DNA of 64,000 nt, taken from assembly GCA_002786855.1 (NCBI GenBank), contig PCUU01000026.1, positions 1 to 64,000 of the forward strand. The letters are read 5' to 3'. Source of the stretch: Cytophagales bacterium CG12_big_fil_rev_8_21_14_0_65_40_12. Its GTDB lineage: Bacteria; Bacteroidota; Bacteroidia; Cytophagales; Cyclobacteriaceae. How positions within the stretch are numbered: position 1 is the stretch's first letter; every line of letters starts with the position of its first letter. The position numbers were made by a program, and so were the translations under genes. Under the pieces are notes generated by a model, which did no database searches, was not told the origin of the DNA, and saw only the letters and a list, made by a program, of their open reading frames with translations. Shown here piece after piece: positions 8,570 to 18,015 of the stretch.

Positions 8570-9460
8570 CTATTTGAACCGTAAAGCGAGCATAAAAGAG
8601 ATGTAAGTATTGTCTCTTGTTGATCTCAACTCTTGGCTAAACCAATGAAATACCATTTTAAAGGTGGCTATGTTGGAACTTGCAGCCCATCCAATTCTAG
8701 CCTCTTGCACCCAAGGCATGACCGTTTCGGTATGGGGGCTGTTGTCGTTGAACAGGCTTCCACCAACGGTTACGTCATGTGCCACATAACTCAATCCGTA
8801 ACCAGTAAAAAAATAAGTGTTTGCTATAAACTCCTCGCTGCCCTTGCCAATAATAGCATTTAAAAATGGGGAAGCATCCAAAGGCTTTAGACCACCTATT
8901 CGCAAATCCAACTTTTGATAGCCATTAATAAAACCTGTACCTATGGTTCCTCCCGTTGAACTCACTACATCCAAAAGTTGGGGTATCAGCACAAACTGCT
9001 TATTATATTCCCCAAATAAATTGAAGACCAAAGCCGTACGGATTTGGAAATCCCAACCGAGGGGTTTCTTAAAGCCCATGGCATTATGATACCACTTTTG
9101 CAAGGCCTCACCCAACGAAGGCTTGCCAGTTGTGCCCAGCTGAACTCCATATTTGAGCCTGCTTTTGGCGCTACTAAATATCGACTTGGATACCGACAAG
9201 TAAAGCAGACCTGCATAGGGCCTATCCAGATCTTCTATTTCTGTGAAGATTATACCATCTGGAGTAAAGAATTTGTGCCCGAGCTCAAAATCAATGATGC
9301 GCTTAATTGCCGAGCTCGCTGAATCCTTTTTGTTATGCAAAAACCGATAATTGAAGATTAAGCCATTCGAATAATATTCATCGCTACCATTGAGCAGGTA
9401 AACGTCATTTTCATTGATTAGCGAAAATTCGGTCTTTCTATAATCGCTTTGACCATTCAA
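8570..9460 (-). CDS. LpxR-like lipid A deacylase (DUF2219), outer membrane
   Basis: LpxR removes the 3'-acyloxyacyl group of lipid A at the outer membrane. The N-terminal block ENDVYLLNGSDEYYSNGL matches the family's active-site region, and the protein alternates like a beta barrel, ending in an aromatic-basic strand (MLALRFK). The track start is TTG at 9460, which would cut off the signal peptide. The frame stays open upstream and encodes KTHLVTIFLLIGFLLNGQS, a good signal peptide, back to ATC AAA at 9505, with a stop at 9530-9532 and no ATG, GTG or TTG in between. I infer that translation starts at ATC 9505, or that the gene is poorly expressed. Confidence 0.8.
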   Translation of the reverse strand: MNGQSDYRKTEFSLINENDVYLLNGSDEYYSNGLIFNYRFLHNKKDSASSAIKRIIDFELGHKFFTPDGIIFTEIEDLDRPYAGLLYLSVSKSIFSSAKSRLKYGVQLGTTGKPSLGEALQKWYHNAMGFKKPLGWDFQIRTALVFNLFGEYNKQFVLIPQLLDVVSSTGGTIGTGFINGYQKLDLRIGGLKPLDASPFLNAIIGKGSEEFIANTYFFTGYGLSYVAHDVTVGGSLFNDNSPHTETVMPWVQEARIGWAASSNIATFKMVFHWFSQELRSTRDNTYISFMLALRFK

Positions 9461-9575
9461 AAGAAAACCAATCAGAAGAAAGATTGTGACAAGATGCGTT
9501 TTGATAAGGCAGTAATTTAAAAGAAGTCGCTAAAGTCTTAATTATTTATAATTTTAGCGAATCTATCCGCAGCGA

Positions 9576-10706
9576 ATGCACAAGAATACTAAAAAAACAG
9601 ACCTACAACTGATAAAACGGGGCAATCTGGGCAACAAAAGAAGCTTGGGAATCCAGAATCCAACCTTAATTGACTTTTGCTCAAATGACTACTTGGGCTT
9701 TGCTAAATCTAGGGAACTGAAAAATAAAATAGTTTCGGCCTACGGCCAATTGGATTCAAAAAATGGTGCTACAGGTTCTAGACTTTTGACAGGCAATTCG
9801 GAATTAGCACAGCAAGTAGAACAGGAACTCGCTGCAAATTTTGGTTTTGAAAGCTGCTTGGTTTTCAACTCTGGCTATACTGCCAATCTTGGATTCTTTT
9901 CGTCCGTACCACAACGGGGCGACACGATATTCTACGATGAGCTTTCGCATGCTTGTATCAAAGATGGCTGCCGGCTAAGCTTAGCAAAAGCCATCCCTTT
10001 TAAGCATAATGATCTTGATGATTTGGAAAGAAAACTCAAGAATGCCGAAGGTGAAATTTACATTGCTTGTGAATCAATTTACTCAATGGATGGGGACTTT
10101 GCGCCCTTGGCCGCGCTCTGTGATTTGAGCGAGCGTTACGATGCCAGCCTAATCGTGGATGAAGCCCATAGCACTGGCGCTTTTGGACTCAATGGAGCAG
10201 GGCTTGTTGCTCAGCTAGAGCTTAGTGCTCGAGTTTTTGCAGTTATTTTCACTTTTGGAAAGGCCATGGGAGTTCATAGTGCATGTATTGCTTCAAATGC
10301 TCAGATTAGAGAATACCTTATTAATTTCTCAAGGCCATTTATCTATACCACTGCGCCATCTGATTTTGACTTTCTATCGATCAGAATGGCTTTCGAGCAC
10401 TTAAAACAAAATCCTTTGCTCCAGCAAGTTCTACATCAGCACATTGACCTGTTCAATGCATCACTTCAGGTAAAGCGCGATTCCCGATATATATCTCGAA
10501 GTGCGGTGCACGTGATCCTTACTCCTGGCAATGAAAACGCAAAAAGCCTTGCCCATCTGCTTTCCAATCAAGGTTATGACGTGAGGCCAATTTTGTCTCC
10601 GACCGTGAAGGTTGGCCAAGAAAGACTAAGGATTTGCTTGCACACTTTTAATGCTACAGAGCAGGTGATAAGTTTGACGCAAAGTCTTAATTCATTACTT
10701 TGTTGA
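9576..10706 (+). CDS. bioF: 8-amino-7-oxononanoate synthase (BioF-like alpha-oxoamine synthase)
   Basis: A PLP enzyme of the alpha-oxoamine synthase family, which joins an acyl thioester to an amino acid with loss of CO2. BioF joins pimeloyl thioester and alanine in biotin synthesis. The N-terminal CSNDYLGFAKS, GATGSRLLTGNS, VDEAHSTGAFG and the Schiff-base lysine in TFGKAMGVH are clear. At 376 aa it fits BioF, and is short for KBL or serine palmitoyltransferase. No other biotin gene is nearby, so BioF is the best but not the only choice. It is divergent from the LpxR gene. Confidence 0.8.
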   Translation: MHKNTKKTDLQLIKRGNLGNKRSLGIQNPTLIDFCSNDYLGFAKSRELKNKIVSAYGQLDSKNGATGSRLLTGNSELAQQVEQELAANFGFESCLVFNSGYTANLGFFSSVPQRGDTIFYDELSHACIKDGCRLSLAKAIPFKHNDLDDLERKLKNAEGEIYIACESIYSMDGDFAPLAALCDLSERYDASLIVDEAHSTGAFGLNGAGLVAQLELSARVFAVIFTFGKAMGVHSACIASNAQIREYLINFSRPFIYTTAPSDFDFLSIRMAFEHLKQNPLLQQVLHQHIDLFNASLQVKRDSRYISRSAVHVILTPGNENAKSLAHLLSNQGYDVRPILSPTVKVGQERLRICLHTFNATEQVISLTQSLNSLLC

Positions 10707-10761
10707 TCACGCCAACAAGTGAAAAAATTTTTGTCATATCTTTAGGGTTTTTATATACTGA

Positions 10762-12465
10762 ATGAAGCCAATAGGCAAAGACTACGTAAAGAAAAAGTAC
10801 GACCAAGTCGTACCGGGAGGCATTGATGAGTGGCCGGTTGTCAACCTGAGTAAAAATCGGGAGGAATTCATAAAAGAAGTGACCCAAGAGAGTATCAAGC
10901 GGATTAAAAAGCTTACTCCTCGAAGGGCCAGCCTTATTGAAGAGATTGAAACCACTTTGTTCAGGGAGAAACTCCGTGTAAAAAGGAATTCATGGGCGGT
11001 AGATCCGCCAGATGAGGCTCAATTCTTGGACTCCATCAAAAGTCGCTTGGTCGAAATTTCGACCAATGACGATAAAGAAGAAATTGATGAAACCTTAGAA
11101 GCCATTTTGACTGAAATCATCAGTCGCTATGCTGCGGAAATTGCCGGAAACTTCAAAAAATCGCGCTACCGAATGGCCAGGTCCATCGTCACTTTTGGAT
11201 TTGCCAGACTCTTGAACGCCTCGCGTGCACGTGGTTTTTGGTCCATTTTGAGTACCCGTTTCTCGCTTCAAGATAAAATCCACATTACAGGCGAAGTTGA
11301 ACAACTTAGAAACCTGGCTAAAAAAGGAACCATCATTATGGTGCCCACCCATTTTAGCAATCTTGATTCAATTCTTATTGGCTGGGTCATCAGTGCATTG
11401 GGATTGCCTGCCTTTATTTATGGTGCCGGCCTCAACCTTTTCAACATTAAAATATTCGCCTACTTTATGGAAAGCCTTGGCGCTTATAAAGTAGACCGAA
11501 GGAAGAAAAACTTGCTTTATCTCGAAACGCTTAAAAGCTATTCCAGCCTTGCCATTCAAAAGGGCTGCCATAGCCTTTTCTTCCCAGGTGGAACACGTTC
11601 AAGGTCTGGTCAATTGGAAAAAAGGCTAAAACTTGGCCTGCTCAGTACGGCAATTGAAGCTCAAAGGGTAAATTACCAGAAAGGCAAACGCGATGGACTG
11701 CACAAAATATTTATTGTCCCCGTAACGCTCAACTATAATTTTGTGCTCGAAGCACCCTCTTTGATTCGAGATTACCTCAAATTAAAAGGGCAGGAGCGAT
11801 ATTATGTAGAGAATGACGAATTTTCCACTTCTTACAAAATTTCTGCTTTCCTTTTAAAATTCTTTACCAAAGGCTCTGACATTTCGGTTTCGATTGGCCG
11901 AGGTTTAGATGTTTTAGGAAACTACGTGGATGAAGCAGGAAACAGTTATGATAAAACTGGCCGCCAAATCGACACCCAAGAATACTTTACGAAAGATGGC
12001 CGCATCATTTCTCATGATCAACAAAGAGAAGACGAGTATACCAGAATGTTGAGCGACAGAGTGGTTGAAGAATACCACAGAATCAACAAGGTTTTTGCTA
12101 GTCATTTAGTGGCCTTTACTGCCTTCGAAATCCTTCAGAAAAAATACAGAAAGCTCGATCTTTATAATCTTTTGAGAATACCCGATGAAGACCAGGTGAT
12201 TCCTTACGAAGAATTTAGAGAGGTTTTTGATCGAATTTTGGCCCGCGTGTATGAAATGTACAACAAGGGAGAAGTGAGCGTTTCGCCTTATTTGACGGGT
12301 GATCCAGATAAAATTATTAATCATGGACTCGCCAACGTGGGTATGTATCACGCAAAGCGTCCATTGATAAAAAACAAGAAGGGTGACATTACCACCCAAG
12401 ATTTGAATCTATTGTTCTATTACCATAACCGACTTGTGGGCTATAATTTAGAAAGCTATGTCTAG
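10762..12465 (+). CDS. Glycerol-3-phosphate acyltransferase (PlsB-type)
   Basis: A 567-aa member of the glycerolipid acyltransferase superfamily. The catalytic HX4D box is THFSNLDS near residue 197, and the phosphate-binding GTRSR block is FFPGGTRSRSG. Long flanking N- and C-terminal regions fit PlsB/DHAPAT-type enzymes rather than the short PlsC. The stop overlaps gpsA, which supplies glycerol 3-phosphate, so acylation of that substrate to lysophosphatidate is the likely reaction at the inner membrane. Substrate choice is inferred from context. Confidence 0.85.
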   Translation: MKPIGKDYVKKKYDQVVPGGIDEWPVVNLSKNREEFIKEVTQESIKRIKKLTPRRASLIEEIETTLFREKLRVKRNSWAVDPPDEAQFLDSIKSRLVEISTNDDKEEIDETLEAILTEIISRYAAEIAGNFKKSRYRMARSIVTFGFARLLNASRARGFWSILSTRFSLQDKIHITGEVEQLRNLAKKGTIIMVPTHFSNLDSILIGWVISALGLPAFIYGAGLNLFNIKIFAYFMESLGAYKVDRRKKNLLYLETLKSYSSLAIQKGCHSLFFPGGTRSRSGQLEKRLKLGLLSTAIEAQRVNYQKGKRDGLHKIFIVPVTLNYNFVLEAPSLIRDYLKLKGQERYYVENDEFSTSYKISAFLLKFFTKGSDISVSIGRGLDVLGNYVDEAGNSYDKTGRQIDTQEYFTKDGRIISHDQQREDEYTRMLSDRVVEEYHRINKVFASHLVAFTAFEILQKKYRKLDLYNLLRIPDEDQVIPYEEFREVFDRILARVYEMYNKGEVSVSPYLTGDPDKIINHGLANVGMYHAKRPLIKNKKGDITTQDLNLLFYYHNRLVGYNLESYV

Positions 12466-13492
12466 AGAATTTGTAGGGGTAATCGGATCAGGTAGCTTTG
12501 GTACCGCCATCGCCAATATTCTTGCCAAGAATTCGAGTGTTTTGTTGTATTCTCGAACAGCCGAAACTGCAGAGAAAATTCAGGAAACACGGATTTCCTG
12601 CGGCCAACATCTTGACGATAAAGTGAAGGTAACCAATAGTTTAGAAGAGGTTGCCACAAATTGCAACGTCATATTTCCAATTGTTCCCTCTGCCAATTTC
12701 AGGGACTCAATTCAACAGCTTGCGCCTTACTTGCGCCCTTACCATGTGCTTATACACGGCACGAAAGGACTGGATTTGGTTTTCCCGAAGGAAAGGCCCA
12801 AAGACTTCAAAATCAATAAGTCCTGTATCAGGACCATGAGCGAGGTGATTAGGGAAGAAAGCTTGGTGGTGCGTGTGGGCTGTATGGCAGGCCCAAATTT
12901 AGCCAAAGAATTGGCCTTGGGTCATCCTGCTGCAACTGTTATCGCATCGCCTTTCAACGAAGTTATTGCCGAAGGAAAAAGACTTTTGCGTTCTGAAAAA
13001 TTCCAGGTCTACGGAAACCCAGACTTAAAAGGTGTAGAGCTTTGTGGCATTCTTAAAAACATAATTGCCATAGCTTCTGGAATAATCTCAGGCTTAGGCT
13101 TTGGTGACAACGCCAAGGGCTTGCTGATCAGCCGAGGCTTGATCGAAATGATCTATTTAGGCAAAGCTTTGGGGGGCGAAATTTCATCATTTATTGGTTT
13201 AGCTGGCATCGGTGATTTAGTAGCTACGGCTTCGAGCCAAACAAGCCGCAACTATACCATCGGCTATAAACTGGCACAAGGCAAAACCATGACCGAAGCT
13301 ATCGCTGAAATGGAAGAAATAGCGGAAGGGGTAAATACAATCCAAATCATCAAACAACTGGCAGACGCTCAGGGCATCAAACCACTTATTACCGATACCC
13401 TCTATAAAATTCTTTACGAAGGCATGACCCCTCAAGATGGCCTCAATTATTTGATGAAGTACCCCGGCAGCATCGATATCGATTTTCTGTAG
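12458..13492 (+). CDS. gpsA: Glycerol-3-phosphate dehydrogenase [NAD(P)+] GpsA
   Basis: GpsA reduces dihydroxyacetone phosphate to sn-glycerol 3-phosphate for phospholipid synthesis. The N-terminal Rossmann loop is GSGSFGTAIA (residues 10-19). The central GCMAGPNLAKELALGHP, ELCGILKNIIAIASGI (with the catalytic lysine) and GLAGIGDLVATASS are family hallmarks. The length of 344 aa is normal. It overlaps the upstream acyltransferase by 8 bp, so substrate supply and use are encoded together. Confidence 0.96.
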   Translation: MSREFVGVIGSGSFGTAIANILAKNSSVLLYSRTAETAEKIQETRISCGQHLDDKVKVTNSLEEVATNCNVIFPIVPSANFRDSIQQLAPYLRPYHVLIHGTKGLDLVFPKERPKDFKINKSCIRTMSEVIREESLVVRVGCMAGPNLAKELALGHPAATVIASPFNEVIAEGKRLLRSEKFQVYGNPDLKGVELCGILKNIIAIASGIISGLGFGDNAKGLLISRGLIEMIYLGKALGGEISSFIGLAGIGDLVATASSQTSRNYTIGYKLAQGKTMTEAIAEMEEIAEGVNTIQIIKQLADAQGIKPLITDTLYKILYEGMTPQDGLNYLMKYPGSIDIDFL

Positions 13493-13612
13493 TCTGCATT
13501 TTAGGCATACTTTTCTCTGTCTGTCATAAGCTTTTCAATTATATTGAGTAAAGCATAAATTCGTTAAAGCTTTATCAAACGACTTATCCACCATATTCTT
13601 GTTTTAGGCTTC

Positions 13613-15529
13613 GTGTTAGCGATTTGTAATCAATGTTTTGCCCAGACCAAGAAGGTAAAATATGATACCTTAATTCTGCCAAAAAACACCACAATAATTT
13701 TAAAAGACTACAGCTTAAAGTTCGAAAGGGATACCGTGCTCATTTTAGCCGATACCCTTTTTTACAGAGTGAGCGGTAACTTCTACCAGCGTTTGCATCA
13801 AAAATGGGGAGACAGAAAGTGGACCAAAAACCTTTTCAAACTACTGTTTAGGCTGCCCTCGGAAGAACTAAAGCTAGATACCGCCAATTTTGTGAGAAGT
13901 GAAAATCCTTATTTGAAATTTGGAGATCAAAAGATAGGCGAAATCACTTTGATTAAGTTGCAACCTTTAGGCACATCACTGGAAAGGCCCAATGTTCGGC
14001 CTAAATCAATCGTACAAAAAGCAGGCAATACCATCAATTTCAAGACCAGAGATCGGGTTATTTTGAATAACCTTTTATTCAAGACTGGAGATTTGGTCAA
14101 CCCATTACTCATTGCTGACAACGAGCGGATTATAAGGGAACTTCCCTTCATCAAGGATGCCCGGATTTATTTGAAACCGAGAAATGACGGTTCAGACGTT
14201 GTAGACATTGAAATACTCACCAAAGATGTGCTCGCCCTATCTTTTGATGTGGACGCAAGGGATTTTGACGCTGGCCTTCTTAGGGTTAACCATAGAAATA
14301 TTTTTGGCTCAGGCCATGAGTTTGACAACCGCATTGGCATAGACAATAGCTCTAATCAAAAATTGAGCTATGAACTTAGGTACCGAGTGCCTAACATCAA
14401 AAAATCATTCACTTCGCTTGAAATCAACTACTCCAATACTGTTAATCGAGATTTCAGCCGAATTCTGCTTCAGCGCGACTTTGTAGCTCCTAAAATCAAA
14501 TTTGCAGGAGGTATAGAAATAAGCAATCAACGCTTAAGAACTCAACAACTTTCTAATATTGAATCCGATCAGGAATTTGATAGCCAAATCATTAATGAGT
14601 GGTATGATTTTCAAGATATTTGGTTGGCGCGGGCCTTTTCTTTGGGTTTGAAAGATCCAATATTAGATCAAAGAACGCGATTGATTATCTCAGGCAGGCT
14701 TAGCAATATCGATTATTCCTTGCGCCCTCCTGTCGACATTGACTTGAATCAACGTTTTCACGACAGAACCTCAGCCCTATTGTCTATCGGAGTATCTCAG
14801 CGAAGGTACTTCAAGGATCAATTGATTTTTGGGTATGGAAGAACTGAAGATATACCTTATGGCGCCTTGATCGAAATCACAGGGGGATACGAATGGGGAG
14901 AATTCAAAAACCGATATTTTCTAGGTGGGAAATTAAGCAAGGGAGGATATGTAGGAAATGCTGGGTACTTCTTAGGCAGCCTATCACTCGAAAGTTATTT
15001 GTACAATCAACGCTTTGAACAAGGCGCCTTTGGTGCGGATTTTAGGTTTTTTAGTCCACTGATTGATATAAAACGCTGGAAATTCAGACAGTTTATCAAC
15101 ATAAGTTATGATTATGGAATCGGAAGGTTACCCAATGAATTCGTTGATATCCGCGACAGGAATGGCATTCGAGGACTCAAAAGCAATACATTAAGAGGTA
15201 CTCAAAGGTTTTTGATGAACATTGAAACCGTGAGTTTCACCCCTTTAGAAGCGCTCAACTTTAGGTTTGCCGTTTTTGGCTTTGTAGATATTGGTTTTGT
15301 TAACGATGGAGAGCGAGATATTTTTAGAGAGAAAAGTCAAAAAGGGATTGGCTTAGGAGTAAGGATTCGAAACGATAACTTGACCTTCCGTGCCATAGAA
15401 ATCCGATTTGCCTACTATCCCGATGCCCCAATTGGCATCCCACTGACTGATTTTGATTTATCTGGCAACAGCGGTTTCCGCTTTACCGATTTTCTACTGA
15501 ACAAACCCAGTGCTTCGGAATTCAGATAG
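13613..15529 (+). CDS. Omp85/BamA-TamA-like outer membrane protein
   Basis: A 638-aa exported protein. A POTRA-like segment (about residues 125-205, LLFKTGDLVNPLLIADNERI) precedes a long C-terminal beta-barrel region (from about 215) ending close to FRFTDFLL. This layout fits Omp85 surface-antigen proteins that insert or move proteins across the outer membrane; the exact substrate is unknown. The track start is GTG 13613. The frame upstream encodes KRLIHHILVLGFVLA, completing a signal peptide, back to ATC AAA at 13574, with a TAA just before (13565-13567) and no ATG. The true start is probably ATC 13574. It converges on the M48 gene with an 8-bp stop overlap. Confidence 0.82.
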   Translation: MLAICNQCFAQTKKVKYDTLILPKNTTIILKDYSLKFERDTVLILADTLFYRVSGNFYQRLHQKWGDRKWTKNLFKLLFRLPSEELKLDTANFVRSENPYLKFGDQKIGEITLIKLQPLGTSLERPNVRPKSIVQKAGNTINFKTRDRVILNNLLFKTGDLVNPLLIADNERIIRELPFIKDARIYLKPRNDGSDVVDIEILTKDVLALSFDVDARDFDAGLLRVNHRNIFGSGHEFDNRIGIDNSSNQKLSYELRYRVPNIKKSFTSLEINYSNTVNRDFSRILLQRDFVAPKIKFAGGIEISNQRLRTQQLSNIESDQEFDSQIINEWYDFQDIWLARAFSLGLKDPILDQRTRLIISGRLSNIDYSLRPPVDIDLNQRFHDRTSALLSIGVSQRRYFKDQLIFGYGRTEDIPYGALIEITGGYEWGEFKNRYFLGGKLSKGGYVGNAGYFLGSLSLESYLYNQRFEQGAFGADFRFFSPLIDIKRWKFRQFINISYDYGIGRLPNEFVDIRDRNGIRGLKSNTLRGTQRFLMNIETVSFTPLEALNFRFAVFGFVDIGFVNDGERDIFREKSQKGIGLGVRIRNDNLTFRAIEIRFAYYPDAPIGIPLTDFDLSGNSGFRFTDFLLNKPSASEFR

Positions 15530-16763
15530 CCAATTTATCCATTGCCTCTAACCTTTGCAGTAAAGTTGGGTGCGAATAATTGACAAAAACATAGGTCGGG
15601 TGAGGTGTCAGATTACTCAAATTATCTACCGAAAGTTTTTTCAAAGCACTTTTTAAGGGACTAGCCTCATAAGTTAATGAAGCATAGGCATCCGCCTCGT
15701 ACTCATTCTTTCTACTGAGCATATTCATGAGTATTCCCGTCAGTTTAGATATAGGAGTGTACAAAAGGCCAAAAGCAATCAAATTAATTGGCACTGACAA
15801 AGCCTGAGCACCAAGCGCAGCCGACAATTCCTCATTAAAAATCAACCAAGAAAGCAGATAGAGCATTAGCGCCATTTGTCCAAATGAAATGATCATACTC
15901 AAAACTATATGCTTCTTTTTAAAATGACCTACCTCATGAGCCAACACAGCTACTAATTCTTCTTCCGTGTGATTTTCAATTAAAGTATCGTACAAAACAA
16001 TTTTCTTTTTTTTGCCCATTCCTGAGAAAAATGCATTGGCCTTGCTCGACCTTTTAGACCCATCGATTACAAAAATGCTATCTAAAGGAAAGTCTACCTT
16101 TTTTGCATATGCTTTGATCTGCTCCTTGAGACTACCCTCTTCTAAAGGTCTAAGTTTATTGAAAAGAGGGAGAAGAAGAGAGGTGTAAAAAACATTCATG
16201 AATAATGAAAAGGCTGCAATAACAATGAGCGCTGTCCACCAAAACTGCTGTTGAAGTTCAAAAATTAACCAAAGAAGTGAATAACCCAGCAGCCCACCAA
16301 TAATAATCCCAATGAGGTATCCTTTAAGCTTATCCATTACAAAGGTTTTGGCACTCGTTTTATTGAACCCAAATTTCTCTTCAATTACAAATGTGGAGTA
16401 TAGCTGAAATGGTAAATTCAAAATATCAGAAAGGATGAATAATGAACCAAAAAAGGCAAGCGAAAGGACAATTGGATCTGAAATATAAGTACTTATCGAA
16501 TTTTCTAGCCAGCCAAAACCCCCAAAAATAAGCACGAGTAAAGAAAGGCTTAGGCTGAAAGCAGTAGTAATGAAGGAAAACCTCGATTGAGTTTTAAGGT
16601 AATTTTGGGACTTAGCGTATTGCTCAGGTTTATATAACCCAGTCAGCTTTTGAGGCAGTTCTGATTTAGACGACTTAAGGTTTAGAAAATCCAGGCTTTG
16701 ATCAAAAATGTAATCGGCCACAACAATGCCGATGATCAAATACAAAAGCTGAACGCTAGTCAT
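15522..16763 (-). CDS. M48 family metallopeptidase (Ste24/CAAX protease-like)
   Basis: An integral membrane zinc protease. Several N-terminal membrane helices are followed by the zinc motif HEVGH in VAVLAHEVGHFKKKH near residue 278, then more helices and a downstream glutamate (KNEYEADAYA) that supplies the third zinc ligand. The 413-aa length and topology match Ste24-type peptidases, which in bacteria act in membrane protein quality control. Its 3' end overlaps the Omp85 gene by 8 bp, and its start lies 3 bp from the porP stop, so it is probably co-transcribed with porP. Confidence 0.93.
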   Translation of the reverse strand: MTSVQLLYLIIGIVVADYIFDQSLDFLNLKSSKSELPQKLTGLYKPEQYAKSQNYLKTQSRFSFITTAFSLSLSLLVLIFGGFGWLENSISTYISDPIVLSLAFFGSLFILSDILNLPFQLYSTFVIEEKFGFNKTSAKTFVMDKLKGYLIGIIIGGLLGYSLLWLIFELQQQFWWTALIVIAAFSLFMNVFYTSLLLPLFNKLRPLEEGSLKEQIKAYAKKVDFPLDSIFVIDGSKRSSKANAFFSGMGKKKKIVLYDTLIENHTEEELVAVLAHEVGHFKKKHIVLSMIISFGQMALMLYLLSWLIFNEELSAALGAQALSVPINLIAFGLLYTPISKLTGILMNMLSRKNEYEADAYASLTYEASPLKSALKKLSVDNLSNLTPHPTYVFVNYSHPTLLQRLEAMDKLAI

Positions 16764-16766
16764 TGA

Positions 16767-17801
16767 TTAATTTTTCGGACAAGGGATTTTCCATTTGTCC
16801 CTTGGCACTTTTAGAGGCTTGCCCAACTGCAAGAAATAAGCAATTGAAATTTCATGGGCTCCTCCAGCCGCAATTCCCAGATCAGAGAGGGTATAGTCGT
16901 AGCTGTAGCCAAAATTAAAATCATCTTTGGTCACCCCAAAAGTGAATATAAGTGCCTCATTATTAGGGAAGTTCTCGAATTTCTTATGTGGAAGCCCACG
17001 GTATTGAAGGCCCAAATTGATAGGTTCTAGATGTAGGTAAAAGCCCAAATCCAACTGGCTAAACTCGCCTTGAGTTTTGTACTGAAAAACTGGCGTGATG
17101 CTTCTTTCCTTTCTAGAATACGTCAAATCCCTTCTCAATGCACCTTCCTTGAGATAAATCTTGTAACCACCATGTATGCTGATCCTTTGCGGTAACGGAC
17201 TATTGCCATCCAGCAGAGACTGGTTTGGTTCAGTTAAATGTTGTACCGAAGCCCCAATGAATAGATTTCTTGAATAAAGTACACCGCCAAACGCCAAGTC
17301 CAAATAGCTTACGTTGAGATTGCTTGCCGTTACGCTTGGATCGCCAGGTCGGCTGGGGTCAAAACCGTTGATTGGATCAATTTGGCTGGCAAAAATTAAG
17401 TCGGTAAAATTGGTATTCCGTAAAACATAGCTGGCCTGAAAACCTGGCCTAAACACTAGATTATCATTGATTTTAAGCTCGTAGGCATAACTAAGACCGA
17501 TATTTGTACTCTGCAAATTTTGCTTCCCGGCTCTATCTGTGGTGATAATAAAACCGACCCCACTTTTATATTTTTCAATATAATGATCGGCATAAAAAGA
17601 AAAGGTGACGAAAGAGGCATCAAGCGAAGGCCACTGATTTCTATAATTCACTCCAAAGCGAGTAAAGCCAGAGGCGCCAGAAAAAGCGGGATTTATATAA
17701 AGAGGAGCGGCATAAAATTGAGAGAACTGAGGATCTTGCGCTTGAGCACCTTCTATTCCAATTCCAAAAAAAACCACAAGCAGTAGTAAAATTCTACGCA
17801 T
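16767..17801 (-). CDS. PorP/SprF family type IX secretion outer membrane protein
   Basis: A 344-aa protein with a cleavable signal peptide (ending about GAQAQ) and the family start DPQFSQFYAAPLYINPAF, followed by barrel strands and the conserved GVNYRNQWP. In Flavobacterium SprF is needed to secrete or attach SprB, a protein with a type-B C-terminal domain. Here the gene is divergent from a 1767-aa type-B CTD protein, the usual pairing. It is therefore probably the dedicated outer-membrane partner of that neighbour rather than the core T9SS PorP. Confidence 0.92.
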   Translation of the reverse strand: MRRILLLLVVFFGIGIEGAQAQDPQFSQFYAAPLYINPAFSGASGFTRFGVNYRNQWPSLDASFVTFSFYADHYIEKYKSGVGFIITTDRAGKQNLQSTNIGLSYAYELKINDNLVFRPGFQASYVLRNTNFTDLIFASQIDPINGFDPSRPGDPSVTASNLNVSYLDLAFGGVLYSRNLFIGASVQHLTEPNQSLLDGNSPLPQRISIHGGYKIYLKEGALRRDLTYSRKERSITPVFQYKTQGEFSQLDLGFYLHLEPINLGLQYRGLPHKKFENFPNNEALIFTFGVTKDDFNFGYSYDYTLSDLGIAAGGAHEISIAYFLQLGKPLKVPRDKWKIPCPKN

Positions 17802-18015
17802 TTAACACTTTTAACCTTTAACGTTTAAAAACCCTTTATCTATTGTGAACCGTAAAGTTATTTTTTTTCTCGGTAACCCAACTAGCATTAAGTATCTTCC
17901 TAATAGAAATCCCTTATCTTAGGGCTTGATTTTAGAAGCGATGAATATACTAAAAACTCCATTAACCACGTAATAGAGTAGTGTTTTAAGCTTCATTATT
18001 TCACAACTAGACAGA

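Noticed and set aside
9576-10706. Biotin operon
   Set aside because: Only a BioF-like gene is present; the next genes are lipid genes, so the pathway claim would be unsupported.
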